A stretch of 64,000 nucleotides of DNA from Bactericera cockerelli (taxonomy: Eukaryota > Arthropoda > Insecta > Hemiptera > Triozidae): assembly GCA_024516035.1 (NCBI GenBank), contig CM044963.1:18208344-18272343 (forward strand), written 5' to 3'. A program made the position numbers and the translations under genes. Below are positions 18,301-29,401 of the stretch, one piece after another; position 1 is the stretch's first letter, and each line of letters starts with the position of its first letter. A model generated the notes under the pieces. The model was given only the letters and a program-made list of their open reading frames with translations, was not told where the DNA came from and did not search any database.

Positions 18301-18600
18301 GCTATAGTAAAGTTTTGTGGTGTTGCCAAATCCCCAAATTATCTGCAGTGGACTTATGGTTCTATACCACTCGGAAGATATGTTTTTTCTCTCCTTTTAT
18401 CTCTCTCCCTCTCTTGAGCTATAGTAAAGTTTTGTGGTGTTTCCATATCACCAACTCAAGCTGCAGTGGACTTATGGTTTTATACCACTTGGGGAATGTC
18501 TCTCTTTATCTCTTTCTCTCTCAAACTGCAATTGATTTTTGTGGTCATTCCATATCCCGACACATCTGTAGTGGACTTATGGTTAAATGTTAATACCACT
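16843..18600. repeat. Variable-length minisatellite, about 15 units, each ending in (CT)n
   Basis: The unit core is GAGCTATAGTAAAGTTTTGTG, GTGTTGCCATATCCCC, CTGCAGTGGACTTATGGTTT and ATACCACTTGGAAATATCTC, followed by a CT run of very variable length. Unit starts lie near 16861, 16965, 17090, 17213, 17309, 17428, 17571, 17668, 17784, 17905, 18000, 18117, 18298, 18416 and 18522. A higher-order block of three units recurs at about 17.23, 17.59 and 17.92 kb. Open frames such as 17231-17434, 17589-17792 and 17923-18126 are copies of the repeat. Confidence 0.95.
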
Positions 18601-19730
18601 TGTGAAATCTCTCTTTTTCTTCATCTCTCTTGCTCCTTATCTTTCTCTTTCGCTCTCACTCTCATAGAATTACTAATTCTCTATTTCTGTTGCTCCCTTC
18701 ATTCCCTCTTTTCTTTAGTTCTCTTCTTACTTGAAATGGTCTTATCTCTTACTATATTATGTTACTTTATCTGTAACTGAGCAAGAGAGAGACTGGATAA
18801 AGATAGAGGACAGAGAGAAAAAGAGAGGTACAGAGAATACTGAAGAGAGTAATAAGTAGGGAGGGGGAGGGGGGGAGGGTAAGCCTTAACACCCCCGGCT
18901 TTTGTGTTGAATCCTAATGCTTGCAAGTACTTTAGAAATGGTTGTAAAATTTTATCCTTTTCCCTTTCTCGATCTCTCTTTCTTCCTTTTTCTCTCTCTC
19001 TTATCTCTCTCCTTTTCTTTTCTTCTTTTTCTCTCTCTTTTCCTCTCTCTCTGTCTCTCTCTCTTGTCTTTATTTTCTATGTTTTTTCCCTTTTCTTCTT
19101 TGCTCATAACTGTACTCATTTTATCCTTTTCCCTTTCTCGATCTCTCTTTCTTCCTTTTTTTCTCTCTCTCTCTTTATCACTCTCCTTGTCTCCTCTCTT
19201 TCTCTCTCTTTTCCTCTCTCTATTTCTCTCTCTCTTCTGTTATCATTCTATTTTTCTTCCTTTTCATCTTTGCTCATTCTCTTCTTTCCATTATTCTATT
19301 CCTACTTCTTGCTCTCTCTCTCTCTCTCTCTTCTCTCTCTCATTCTTTCTCTCTTTATCTTCTTCTTATCTCCTTCTCTTTTTCTCGCACTATTTCTTCA
19401 TATTCTTCTCTTCTTCTTCTCTCTTCACTTCTTTCTCTTTTCTCTTTTCTCTCTTCTCCTCCTCTCTCTCTTTATGACATTGGTTCTTCTTATCTCCATT
19501 TCTATTTCTCCTCTATTTCTACAGCCTTCTCTTCTTCATTCTCTTCATTTTTTTCTCTCTCTCCCCTCTCTCTCTTTATGAATTATTCTTCTTATCTCCA
19601 TTTCCCCTTTCTCACTCCTATTTTCTTCAGTCTTCTCTCTTCTTTTCATTATCTCTCTTACTCTTTTCCTGTCGTTGTATTTCTTTTCATCTTTTTCTTT
19701 ACCCTAGCATAATCCTTCAGAACCTAAGAT
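18601..19730. repeat. CT-rich low-complexity tract
   Basis: Pyrimidine-rich over about 1.1 kb, with a purine-rich island at 18780-18880 containing GGGAGGGGGAGGGGGGGAGG. Frames of 225 and 186 residues here are Ser/Leu/Phe runs dictated by CT repeats. Confidence 0.9.
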
Positions 19731-19962
19731 CTTCCTGTATGTCTCTCCCTCTTGCTATATCTATGCTCTTCCCATTTCCTTCTCCACTATGTTATGTATT
19801 CTACTAATCCCTCTTAGTTTTGTTCTCTACTTGCTATGATGAAAGCAAGGATTTCACTTCCTTTCTCTCTTTCCTCCTCTCCTTTCTTCTTTGTGTTAAT
19901 GTCTTTTGGCCGGAGTAAAATATATTCAACTAAAGCATAATATTTTTGTACTAAAAATAACT

Positions 19963-20095
19963 GACCGATCTCAGTATCTCGATCGATAAGGCGGCGGACT
20001 TTTAACCTGGAGGTCGGTGGTTCAAGTCCCAGTATCAGCGTAGATTTAGTAAAGCGGGTTTGATATCGCGAAAGCGATCAACACAAATATGATAA
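19963..20095 (+). mobile_element. SINE family B copy
   Basis: CTCGATCGATAAGGCGGCGG, GTGGTTCAAGTCCCAG and TTTAGTAAAGCGGGTTTGAT. Confidence 0.85.
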
Positions 20096-20790
20096 CTTTA
20101 ATACTAATAATAATTTTGTTTTATGATAGATGTTAAAAAAAAAAACAATTTATTTTTCACTTTTTTTCCATTTAAGTTCACACATATTACATCTACCGCC
20201 TAGGGTGAAAATAGTGTTGCCAATCTAACAACTCAACAGTTTTGCCAATCTAACAAATTGTTTTTATTTCTAACATCTTACAATGTATTCATCGTCTAAC
20301 ATGGTCTAACTCTCATTAAATACTTCTGCACTTTATAGATTGGTCGTAATCTTAGATCCGGACATGTGTCTTCGTTAATTTTACAGGTCAATTTTTATTA
20401 GTGGGGGTTGATTATCGACAGTTTTTTTTTATCATTTATTACCTTAATGAGGCCTTTTCTCTGAATAACAAGCTGACGCCAATGCAATAATAGAAAATAA
20501 TGATTATGTTCGTCAAAAGTGCACGAAGTTTTACGTCAAAGGACACTTAATTTCCATGAATTAAAGGAAAAGTAAAATGTTGCTGTGAGTATGCTTGAAA
20601 ATATCTAAAGGTCTTGTTCTCTTTCACTTTTCCTTTTCCCTGAAGGTAAAGAAATTATCTTAAAGTATAAGCTGAAATTCTTGGAAAATTAAACATGACA
20701 CTTCTAAGACGACGGAATCTCATGAAAGCACAGCACAGGTACTTGTCAAATGAAAATTCCTGGAAAAAATATGGTGCTATAATTTTTTAA
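20096..20790. other. No recognisable feature
   Basis: AT-rich. A short internal echo (TTGCCAATCTAACAA twice, 20215-20265) and nothing else. Confidence 0.5.
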
Positions 20791-20794
20791 CATT

Positions 20795-20945
20795 CAGTTA
20801 TTATTATTAATACAATTATTATTATTAAATTCTTATTTAGATAAAAAGACATAAATATATACTATTTTATATATGTACAATACAAATAATTACTATAAAA
20901 TAATAGAAAAATGGAAACAATATAAACAATGAAATGGAAAGAATT
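20795..20945 (-). mobile_element. AT-rich end of a family T 3' tail
   Basis: (TTA)n followed by TAAATATATACTATT..AATGGAAACAATATAAACAA, as in the AT-rich part of the T copies at 25.4 and 42.9 kb. The hairpin end is missing. Confidence 0.5.
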
Positions 20946-20964
20946 AGATAAATACATATGTTCT

Positions 20965-21240
20965 TTTTTCTCTCTCTCTCCCTCACTCAATCTCCTAATC
21001 TCACTCATTCTCTCTCTGCCTCACTCTCTCTCCTACTGTAACTTATTCTCTTTCTCACTCTCCCTTCTACTTTAACTCATTATATATCTTTCTCTCTCTC
21101 TCTCTCTCACTTAATATCCAACTCCTAGTAGTTCTCTCTCACTCTCTTTTACTCCAACTTATTTTCTCTTTCTCTTCCTCACTTAATTTCCTACTCTCAC
21201 TCAATCTATCTCCCTGGCTCATTTTTTTTATATTTCCTTC
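20965..21240. repeat. CT-rich imperfect tandem tract
   Basis: Repeated CTCACTC..TCCTACT phrases in CT-rich sequence. Confidence 0.8.
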
Positions 21241-21447
21241 CTCACTTCCTAAGTTTCTTAATTTTACATTTACTTTATTTCTTTAATTTCAAGACTTTTC
21301 TACCTACTCTTGAATTTCTTGAAATATACATTTTTTTAACATGAAGTATAATAAATCTCCAAAAGAAAATATATTTTAAGTATAAAACGAAAATTAGCGT
21401 CTCAGTGTGGTTTTCCTATTTCAAAAGAAATTAAGTTAAAAATAAAA

Positions 21448-21497
21448 ATATTTTCTTATCAATCAATATAGATTGATTTTGATTGATAAGAAAATAT
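21448..21497. other. 18-bp perfect hairpin
   Basis: ATATTTTCTTATCAATCA at 21448-21465 pairs exactly with 21480-21497; 14-nt loop. Confidence 0.85.
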
Positions 21498-21499
21498 AA

Positions 21500-21940
21500 G
21501 TTTATACTCTCTCCTGCTATCTCTATATCTCCTCCTTTCTCTTCTATCTTTTCCCACCGTCTCTCACTGCCTTTCAATTTATCCAATTCTTTGTTCTAGC
21601 ACTTTCTCCACAAGTAGTGAAGAGGAAAGGGAAGTGGGGAGGGAGGGGGGGGTGGGGGGGGAAGAGGTGTCAATTATTATAATTTCTGCTATCCCTCTCA
21701 AGATATTCTTCTTTTCTCGTCTCCTCCCTCTGACGCATCCTCTTGTTCTCTTATTTGGTTCTTTTCATTTTCTTTCTCACCCTCTCTCTCACTCACTTGA
21801 TCTCTCTTCTTTTCCTTCTCTTTCTCAGTTTCTTTCTCTCTTGCTCTTCTATCACTTTCTCCCTTTTTCCTTTACTTTTCTCTCTCTCTCTCTCTCTCAC
21901 ACTCCCTCAATCTCTCTTCTTTTCTTTTTCCTTTTCGTTA
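21500..21940. repeat. CT-rich tract with a G-rich island
   Basis: CT-rich, with GGGGAGGGAGGGGGGGGTGG at about 21635-21660. Frames here are low-complexity. Confidence 0.85.
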
Positions 21941-21979
21941 TGCATCTTTATATTTTTATGTATACGTACCTATAAATAT

Positions 21980-22110
21980 GGTACTCTGGGTTCATGTACC
22001 AGTTATTCGACAGTGAAAAAGCACCTATTATTTTTATTACTTCCGATGAATTTCTAATATTAAAAATCAGAACTATTATGTTCGTTTTTGTAAAAAAAAA
22101 AATAAAAAAA
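21980..22110 (+). repeat. Repeat pair member containing the 5' end of element Q
   Basis: About 125 bp (GGTTCATGTACCAGTTATTC..GAAAAAGCACCTATTA and then the Q start ACTTCCGATGAATTTCTAAT) recur at 23605-23730 in the same order and orientation. Confidence 0.8.
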
Positions 22111-22175
22111 AGAACTATTATGTATACGTACCTATAAATATGTGAATAGTAAATAAATATATTACAAAGTCTCAA

Positions 22176-22385
22176 TAATAATAACAACACTCTTAGCGGA
22201 AGGTAATCACCAAGCAAGGTTAAGCATTTTTTACCACCAAACCCTCAGAGTGATGTTATTATTATGTGATCACAAACTCAAATTAATGAAGAAAAATTCA
22301 TGCGTTGGGTGGGATTCGAACCAACGGATCCCTACACTACCTGGATTATATGACTAGCGCGTGTGACTACCAATCATGTCCTCTC
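22176..22385 (-). mobile_element. SINE family A, copy 5
   Basis: Minus-strand head with GGTTCGAATCCCACCCAACG, body and (TTA)n tail. A few bases in the head are lost. Confidence 0.85.
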
Positions 22386-22855
22386 AAGTCACCTGCTCGC
22401 AGCACTTAACCAGTTAACCACCAACTCCGTTACAAGAAAGAAAATTGTTCGCCTTATTTATCGACCTTCACGAGGGAAAGCATTTTTCTCTAACGCCAAG
22501 AGAGATGATTGGACGGCGGGCGAGAAGAAATTTTTCCCGGTGAAAAAAGTTATGGTCGGTCGGGTGTAATAAAAAAAGAGAATTTATATACCTTGTCGGA
22601 TTATATCATGGGCTAGAGAGGTAGGGGAGGGAGGGGAGCAGACGAGAGATAGGAAGATAGACTGACTGCATAGATGAATTTAGGATGGTAAACTATAGTG
22701 AAGGAAATATGACTGAAATGAGAGAGCTGAAAGAGCTTGCGACTGATGGTAAGTTACTAAGTAAAAAGAGGTGTATACCTATAACTAAAAATTTGAAAAA
22801 CACCACTTTAATATAATAGAATATAGATAGACTAAGTGAAAAAAGATATATGTAT
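22386..22855. other. No recognisable feature
   Basis: Purine-rich toward 22.6-22.7 kb. No gene supported. Confidence 0.45.
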
Positions 22856-23050
22856 ATGTATATAGAAAGAAAGAGAGAGATAGAGAGAGGGAAAATAAGA
22901 GGAGAGAGAGAGATATACAGGAGTAAAGAGAGAGACAGGAAGAGAGAGATGTAGGAAGAGGAAAAGGAAAAGAGTGAAAGAGATTTAGAGAGGAAGAGAG
23001 AAATGGAGGAAAAGAGAAAGAGAGGAAGAGAGAGAGAGAGAGATAAAAAA
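22856..23050. repeat. GA-rich tract
   Basis: Imperfect GA/GGAAGAGAG repeats. Confidence 0.9.
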
Positions 23051-23253
23051 GTAAAGAGCAGAAAGAAAGATACGAGTAGATTGAGTGATAATTAGATAAT
23101 AATTTCTTTATAAATTTCTAGTAGCCCACCATCTTGGGGAATCTTGCCTCTTTGAATGGATACTTTCTGTTCAAGATAAAAAATAACCAATCCTGTACAT
23201 TCTCATGGACTACAGAAAACAATCAATTTTGGGTAAGTCACAACAAAGACCAC

Positions 23254-23363
23254 AAGCGTCTACAGTAGCTCCTGTTTCAAGGTAGCGTCTACAGTAGCTC
23301 TTGTTTCAAGGTAGCGTCTACAATAGCTTCTGTTTCAAGGTAGTGTCTACAGCAGCTCCTGTT
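23254..23363. repeat. 29-bp tandem repeat, four units
   Basis: GTCTACAGTAGCTCCTGTTT units at 23258, 23287, 23316 and 23345. The unit matches the 3' end of the family D SINE near 14.47 kb, so this is a tail amplification. Confidence 0.9.
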
Positions 23364-23604
23364 ACACTCTCAGCTTTTAATTTAAAAAAGGTTTATCGCA
23401 AAACTAAACATAAGGTTTTCATTTGTTGTTGATAACCACAGGAGTGACATAACAATTATTACTGAAAATATTGAAAGAAAAATTATGTGAAGAAATTTTC
23501 AATTTTTTTTTTTTTTTGGCATTTTGTTACTTCTCCTCTTTCTTGATCATGGCGTAGAACACAGCCGTCATTGTTAGAATTTTCATCATCAATATTATTA
23601 TTAT

Positions 23605-23730
23605 AGGGTACTCTAGGTTCATGTACCAGTTATGCGACATTGAAAAAGCACCTATTATTTTTATTACTTCCGATGAATTTCTAATATTAAAAATCAGAAC
23701 TATTGTGTCCGTTTTTGTAAAAAAAATGTT
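23605..23730 (+). repeat. Second member of the 22.0/23.6-kb repeat pair
   Basis: See 21980-22110. The sequence continues as Q-like TTTTCATATTTCTGGA to about 23765. Confidence 0.8.
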
Positions 23731-23765
23731 TTTTTTCTCCGATTTTTTCATATTTCTGGAGAAAA

Positions 23766-24092
23766 CCTAAATAGGTGCTTGGTATAATTTTTTATGACAA
23801 TTGAAAATAAGTGTAGAAAATTACGGTCCCTCTTTCTCACTATCAAATAATTGCAACATGCACCCTGCTTTTTTTCTTTTCTTTAATTTTTCCTTTCATT
23901 CAGAAAGCGTCGCTTTTGTCTGAGCAAACAGACAGCTTAGGAGTGGAAAGCATTCTATAATTTCTCTCCAGGAGTGCCACGAGCTGAGAAATATTGCAGA
24001 CGACGAAGAGAAAATTGTTTTCCACTTCTGTTACTCTGTCAATTTTTTCCTTAAATAAGGCATCTTCTAATACAGAGATCCAGAATCGAGTG
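23766..24092. other. No defended gene
   Basis: A 68-residue minus-strand frame (23900-24106) looks protein-like in composition (VLEDALFKEKIDRVTEVENN) but has no recognised domain and runs into a SINE at its start. Confidence 0.35.
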
Positions 24093-24220
24093 AACGTTGA
24101 ATACACCTTCAGTCACTGAAGTTAAGCAACATCCAGCGAGCCTAGAAAATGGATGGGTGACCCTTCAAATTTGAACTCTCGCCTCGTGTCGTGGTGAGTC
24201 GTGATGCTGGAATCAAATTT
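24093..24220 (+). mobile_element. 5S rRNA-headed SINE fragment
   Basis: GTTGAATACACC..CACTGAAGTTAAGCAACATC and GGATGGGTGACCC match the 5S internal promoter layout (box A-like AAGTTAAGCAAC and box C-like GGATGGGTGACC). The short tail GTGAGTCGTGATGCTGG resembles the start of the shared SINE body. Confidence 0.75.
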
Positions 24221-24596
24221 AACTATACCTTTTTAAACGGAAACAGACACAGAGCAAACAGTCATAATAAAATGCACTGTTTATCGATTGCCTTTCAGTT
24301 GGGTGGAAGAGTTTTTTTTACCAACTTGTAGGTAAAAAAAACCACCCAGAAAGAACACTCACACACACAGTATAGGAAGTAATTTGATGTAAAAAGTGAA
24401 CAGCTGTTATTTAAATTATACCTACGGTTTGCCTGATTCCAAATGCACCTCCATTTATTAGCAATGTGGATTAATGATCTCCAAAACAGTAAAAGCCGGA
24501 ATATTTTTTTATAATGATTCATGAACTCATGATAGATGGATGGATAGATTTTAATTTTGAATATTATCTAGAAGTTCTATTTAGCCTCTCACAGGT
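24221..24596. other. No recognisable feature
   Basis: Single-copy AT-rich DNA. A small minus-strand frame (24295-24522) is unsupported. Confidence 0.45.
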
Positions 24597-24850
24597 TCCC
24601 ACATAATATTTGGGTTGGGTTTGGTGGAAGAGATTGCGACAGGCAATAACCCCGCCCTATTATGCAAATGAAATTAGAGGATCCCCAACACATGTTTTTT
24701 GACATATTGGGACATCCGTAACTACATTGTGTATAATACTTATGTAGGTGCTTATATTTATTTTTAACCATGTTTTTTTTATAATACCTATTTATATTGT
24801 TTGTGATTAAATTTGTAAATACTTCAATAAATATAACTTTTAGTACTTTT
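24597..24850 (+). mobile_element. Retroelement 3' tail, family T
   Basis: GTGGAAGAGATTGCGACAGG, CAATAACCCCGCCCTATTAT, then AT-rich sequence with CAATAAATATAAC and A/T runs. Confidence 0.7.
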
Positions 24851-25395
24851 TTTTTTTAAAAAAAATGGAAAAAGTAATATTTTCCACCATCAGAGTCATT
24901 CCTTCGAGTGGGTCTTAACTCCATAATAAGGTAACTCATATTTTTTTTTGTATATTTATTGTTTTTTTTACCTTTTACATTTTTTTTTTTCATATAGTTT
25001 TTACATAATATGTTACCATACAAAAACAAAAGTAATTTAAAATAATGTAGGTACTTACTATTTATATCATTGTGTACTTATAATGAATTATGTTATGATT
25101 TATGTTACATTATAACTTCATATTTTTATTTCCGCCCTACGGGGTTTCGCTCGAATTAATTATTATTATTATTCTTCAATTTCATGATTGAGCAAATTCA
25201 ATCAGAGTGAATGTGCGAATACATTTTTTATTCGAAATTTAGGGTTGAAGTATTTGGAAAAAATAATATTATTATGAAATATTATTAAATAAAATCGATA
25301 GAGCGGAAAAAAAGATAGAAAATAATTTATGTGTTATTTTTTTTAGATACCTTGGTGTACTTAGCGTATCCAGCGGTGCGTTCAAACACCTCAGC
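24851..25395. other. AT-rich, no gene
   Basis: Long T and A runs. No shared repeat recognised. Confidence 0.5.
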
Positions 25396-25399
25396 TTCT

Positions 25400-25595
25400 A
25401 TTATTATTATTATTAATATACAACACTTTATTAGATATATATGGATATTATTACAATAGAAATAATTATTTTAACAATGAAAGTAATGGAAACAATTTAT
25501 ACAATAAAAATAATAAAGAATAGAAAATATATAAAAACATATGCCCTATCTAAAGGGCGGGGTTATTGCCTATGGTAATCTCTTTCATCCAAACC
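25400..25595 (-). mobile_element. Retroelement 3' tail, family T, paired hairpin
   Basis: (TTA)n, AT-rich body, AAAGGGCGGGGTTATTGCC, stem ATTGCC-TAT-GGTAAT (one G.T wobble), then CTCTTTCATCCAAACC. Confidence 0.8.
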
Positions 25596-25797
25596 TTATC
25601 TCTTCCACAAAACCATTCTAATAATGATTCGATTCCTGCTGGTGACTTATAAACTTAGAAAGTTTTTGACGTTAGTTTTAAAAGTAAGTTTTAAAACTTG
25701 GTTTAAACAAAGTTGACATTGCATAAGTTAAGTTTTAAAACTTACGTTAAATGTACCTCCTTGATTTGTATAAATTTTTTGTTATTTGTGTTAAACC

Positions 25798-25901
25798 CGT
25801 AAGCCCGATGTGATACAACAATTACTCATACTCTCTTTACCAAATCTTTGCTGAACTTGCTGGGACTTGAACCACCGACCTCCAGATTACAAGTCCGCGG
25901 T
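25798..25901 (-). mobile_element. SINE family B fragment
   Basis: The minus strand reads GGACTTGTAATCTGGAGGTC, GTGGTTCAAGTCCCAG. Confidence 0.75.
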
Positions 25902-26225
25902 TAGTTCTATATTAGTTTTTGATGAAGACGAGCCAATTCATGTATGGCGAGGGAAAATTTTTGCTTGAAAGTCGAACAATTTTCATTACCTTATTCTTGA
26001 ATATACAAAGTAAGAAAGTCTGCAAGTAAAAATATGTATACAAAGAATGCACGATGGTAGACATTTTAACTGGCCTCCAAGCTTCCAGCTGTGCAGGAAT
26101 GAAATTATGAATTAAAAAAAAGTTGAGCTTTAATGTCTGCAGCATAATGAAATACTTTAGTAAGACTAGCTGCGAGAATTTTTCCAACAGGTGGAGAACT
26201 GGGTGGCGAATTGGAGATAAATTAA
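25902..26225. other. No defended gene
   Basis: A 114-residue minus-strand frame (25912-26256) has Ser/Leu-rich ends and no domain. Confidence 0.35.
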
Positions 26226-26575
26226 GTGATAGGGAAGAGGAGGAGAGAGATTTCAAGGAAAGGAGGTAGAAAGTGAGAGATATTTGAGATAGAGAGATAG
26301 GGAAGAGGAGGAGAGAGATTTTAAGGAAAGGAGGTAGAAAGTGAGAGATATTTGAGAAAGAGAGATAGGGAAGAGGAGGAGAGAGATTTCAAGGAAAGAA
26401 GGTAGAAAGTGAGAGATAATCGAGAAGGAGAGATAGGGAAGAGGAGGAGAGAGATTTCAAGGAAAGGAGGTAGAAAGTGAGAGATATTTGAGAAAGAGAG
26501 ATAGGGAAGAGGAGGAGAGAGATTTTAACGAAAGGAGGTAGAAAGTGAGAGATATTCGAGAAAGAGAGATAGAGA
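26226..26575. repeat. 67-68-bp tandem repeat, five units, grading into GA tract
   Basis: AGGGAAGAGGAGGAGAGAGA, TTTCAAGGAAAGGAGGTAG and AAAGTGAGAGATATTTGAG recur with starts near 26229, 26298, 26366, 26432 and 26500. Confidence 0.9.
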
Positions 26576-26740
26576 GAGAGTGGGAGAGAGAGAGAGAGAG
26601 AAAGAGTGAGAGAGAGAGTGAGTGAAAGAGAAATAGAGGAAGAGAGAGAGAGAGAGCGAGAGAGAGAGAGAGAGAGAGAGATAGCTAATATATATATTAT
26701 ATATATAGATAGATAGAGAGAGAGAGTGTGTGGTGTGTTA
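26560..26740. repeat. (GA)n microsatellite with a short (TA)n
   Basis: Pure GA runs, then TATATATATTATATATATAG. Confidence 0.9.
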
Positions 26741-27252
26741 CATAATTTTCAGAATTTAAAACTAGAAAATTGTGCGAAGGAGGTGGTTAAAGTAGGAGAA
26801 AAAGAGAGAGATAATGAGGAAAGAAAGAGAGACTGAGAAAGAGGTTAGAAAGTAGAGAGGGGGTACTAAAAAATTAATTAGAGTTCACGGAAGTTGGGCA
26901 GAAAAAAATTCAGGACATAAATTAACGGCCTGAAACTAAATTTAATGAGCAACTGAAAACTGTATAACAATTTGCAGCACAAAAAGAACGATAAAAAAAG
27001 TCCTCCGTTTTACATAAAGCTTTTTTTCGGGTTCATAAAATTATTTCAGTTGACATTTTCTCGCTGACAAATTACGTATATTTTGCTTGCTTTTATGTGT
27101 GTAAGCTATTAATCAGGTTATAATATACCAGAAATCTCTCGCCCTCTCCTCATCCCTCATTTCAACTGACCCTTTTTGTCTCCTCCCCATTTGAAACAAG
27201 CTGAACCTCCCTACTCGTATTCCCCTACCTCCCTCTCTCTCATATAACGCCA
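26741..27252. other. No recognisable gene
   Basis: GA-rich at the left, mixed at the right. Confidence 0.45.
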
Positions 27253-27470
27253 TTGCCTTTATCCCATAATAGCTTATGTTGCTATTGTGGTCGGCATTTT
27301 TCAACCTCATAGTTGAGTTCGGTAGGGTGGAGCACGTTTTTTACCGCTGGACGCCCTTTCTAACGCCAATGATTTTATATAGGTTTTAACGTCCTGATCA
27401 GGACAGAAGTGTTACCCTCCATTCGCTGGGAATTGTACCAGCTACCCACATTAACGGCTCTCTCTCCCAT
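27253..27470 (-). mobile_element. tRNA-headed SINE family C, head-truncated
   Basis: The minus strand has the shared body (GTGGGTAGCTGGTACAATTC, CAGCGAATGGAGGGTAAC) and the 3' hairpin region, ending TATTATGGGATAAAGGCA. The tRNA-like head is missing. Confidence 0.8.
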
Positions 27471-27529
27471 GTTCAAAGAATTTATTATTACATATATGCT
27501 CTCTCGTGTTGAAGTCAGATGCATTATTA

Positions 27530-27650
27530 AACATGTTGGATCAAGTTTTATTTACAAATAACATAGAATATATACATACATAGAAATTAAAATTAACAAA
27601 ACAAAACTTGATCAAGGGCGGTGCTAATGCCAACGGCATTATAGATGCAT
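27530..27650 (+). mobile_element. Dispersed repeat U with 3' hairpin AATGCC-AAC-GGCATT
   Basis: ATGTTGGATCAAGTTTTATT, TTACAAATAACATAGAATAT, AACAAAACTTGATCAAGGGC, then the hairpin. A second copy at 53626-54070 is interrupted twice. Confidence 0.75.
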
Positions 27651-27755
27651 ATACGGGTTGGATAGAATTATATACCGCTATATAAGCACTGTAGTTTCTG
27701 GGAGGCGTTCTCCTGCAAAACGACCGTGGTGTTACCCTTTATTTACAAAAAAATA

Positions 27756-28400
27756 AAAATCTGATTTAAACATCACACGACTGTCTATATCCCCCAAAAG
27801 GAAGTCCAAATCCGCCACTGGTGACTCACCGTTTAAAGATAGATAAAAATCAATGCCAAATTCGTAATCAGCACCTCAAAATTATTGGATTTGATATGTC
27901 ACAACCCCCATCTAGGATCAATAGTGAAAAAGTTAGTCCAAGCGGGTCCCACCCAAAATACCGGTCATTTGGGGCCGGGTTCCAAAAAGTTCAAGATATC
28001 AAAAAAATTATCGGAGTGAACCCCTATTAGTTTTTTTTAATCCGAGAAAATGTTATTCTCTAACTTTTTTGTATCTTTAACCAATTCAAAGAAGCGGCGC
28101 TTGCGGCCAATATTTGCGGCCCTGCGGCCGCTAATTGCGCCCAATTTCAACCAAAGGTTTCGTGGTCTGTCTAGTGTATAAAATTAATTTGCATATAAAA
28201 TGTCAAGTGTCTAGCTCTTACCGATCTCGAGATATCCTGTTTACAGACGGACAGAGAGACAGACGCACGGAAAAATGGCTAAAAATAACTTTTTTGGTAT
28301 CCTGTGGCTATGATTCGTTCAAAAATGTGAAAAACTGGGTAGGTCAAATTTTCGACGAATACAATACTTTCCTTATTATAGGATAAGGAAAGTAAAAAAT
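27756..28400 (+). mobile_element. Dispersed element P, copy 3, full length
   Basis: Uninterrupted form, about 645 bp: ATCTGATTTAAACATCACAC, CACAACCCCCATCTAGGATC, AAGCGGGTCCCACCC, the hairpin GAGAAAATGTTATTCTC, GGCCCTGCGGCCGCTAATTG, CAAGTGTCTAGCTCTTACCG, ACAGACGGACAGAGAGACAG and the terminal palindrome TTTCCTTATTATAGGATAAG GAAAG. Confidence 0.85.
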
Positions 28401-28435
28401 ATGAACTAGAAAAATATCCATCAACAGAAATATTT

Positions 28436-28530
28436 GAACCTGGAGATCACCCACCGAGTCTTCACCTGGGTGGAGGTTGCTTAACTTCAGCGATCTAACG
28501 AGAACTTGTGTATTCAACGTGTTACGTCTA
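28436..28530 (-). mobile_element. 5S rRNA-headed SINE, head only
   Basis: On the minus strand: CACGTTGAATACACAAG, AGCGATCGCTGAAGTTAAGC-like text (one region altered), GGGTGATCTCCAGG. Weaker than the 39.9-kb copy. Confidence 0.65.
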
Positions 28531-28744
28531 TAAAAAAGTCGTCAATAAAAACTTAGGTTATAAAGTTGTTCTCCAAGATTTAATCTTACCACTTCTTTTT
28601 TCTGTCCTTAGCCAGGAACGTGACATTTTGTAAATTTCTTTTAACAGTGAAAAAGGTTCGACAAAAAGGTTTACACCTTTCCTTATGCTCAACAAGAATA
28701 TTGGTTATGAAAAAAAAAAAAAAAATATAACGGGAAACATTTAT

Positions 28745-28978
28745 CCCATTGGGTACCATGGGTATCATATAATAATGATAGGGGTTATCCTTATCTTAGA
28801 GGCTGGTTATCAAATGTTATGGATAACATAGCAAAATTTGCATGCTTCGTGTATTCCTCAATTGGGTATCACATGTGATAGACATGGAACCTATGTAAAT
28901 AAAAATTATTAATTATCACAGGAAACCTGTGCATCATATATGTGATACACTGCTGAAATCGATCAGGTACGCAATGGG
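28745..28978. mobile_element. 234-bp piggyBac-like MITE
   Basis: The left end CCCATTGGGTACC and the right end GGTACGCAATGGG are inverted repeats with one mismatch. TTAA follows the right end (28979-28982) and TTAT precedes the left end. CCC..GGG termini at TTAA are typical of piggyBac. No open frame. Confidence 0.65.
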
Positions 28979-28982
28979 TTAA

Positions 28983-29400
28983 AATATTTTGACCCCTGAA
29001 AACCACCTACGCCTGACATTTTTCAATACAAAAGAATTTCGCCTCAAAAAATAATAGACCACACCATCGGGGAGTGTCAAGAAGTGTAAAAATACCTTTC
29101 TTTCATAATGAAGGGAAAATGAAAAAAGAATTTCCCTTTGGTATTTTCTAACCTTCATTAAAAACTATAAGCAAGACTAGGAGAAGGTTTTTCTTCCCTC
29201 GATTTTACCTTTGGAAAGGTCGAATACTAGTGAGCGTTCGGAGAATAACAGAGGTTTAGATTGTTAAAATTCGCTTACTTTGTATTTTTTTTTTTTTTTT
29301 TGCTTGAGAGGACAATTTTGGGACAGGTGTACGATAGCAAATAAACTAACATTATTGTTCATATTGTTAAGATGGAAAATCTTTTCTTTTCTTATCAGTA
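28983..29400. other. No recognisable gene
   Basis: Includes T20 near 29288-29307. Confidence 0.45.
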
Positions 29401-29401
29401 G

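Noticed and set aside
18904..19581. 225-residue Ser/Leu/Phe-rich frame resembling a multi-pass membrane protein
   Set aside because: It is a translation of CT-rich low-complexity DNA and an overlapping frame (18917-19477) is equally long. The same explanation covers 21634-22057, 31689-32645, 36533-36934, 44415-44792, 46638-47164, 52313-52738 and 59834-60538.
23900..24106. Possible conserved exon (VLEDALFKEKIDRVTEVENN)
   Set aside because: Protein-like composition but no recognised domain, no clear splice sites, and the frame starts inside a SINE.
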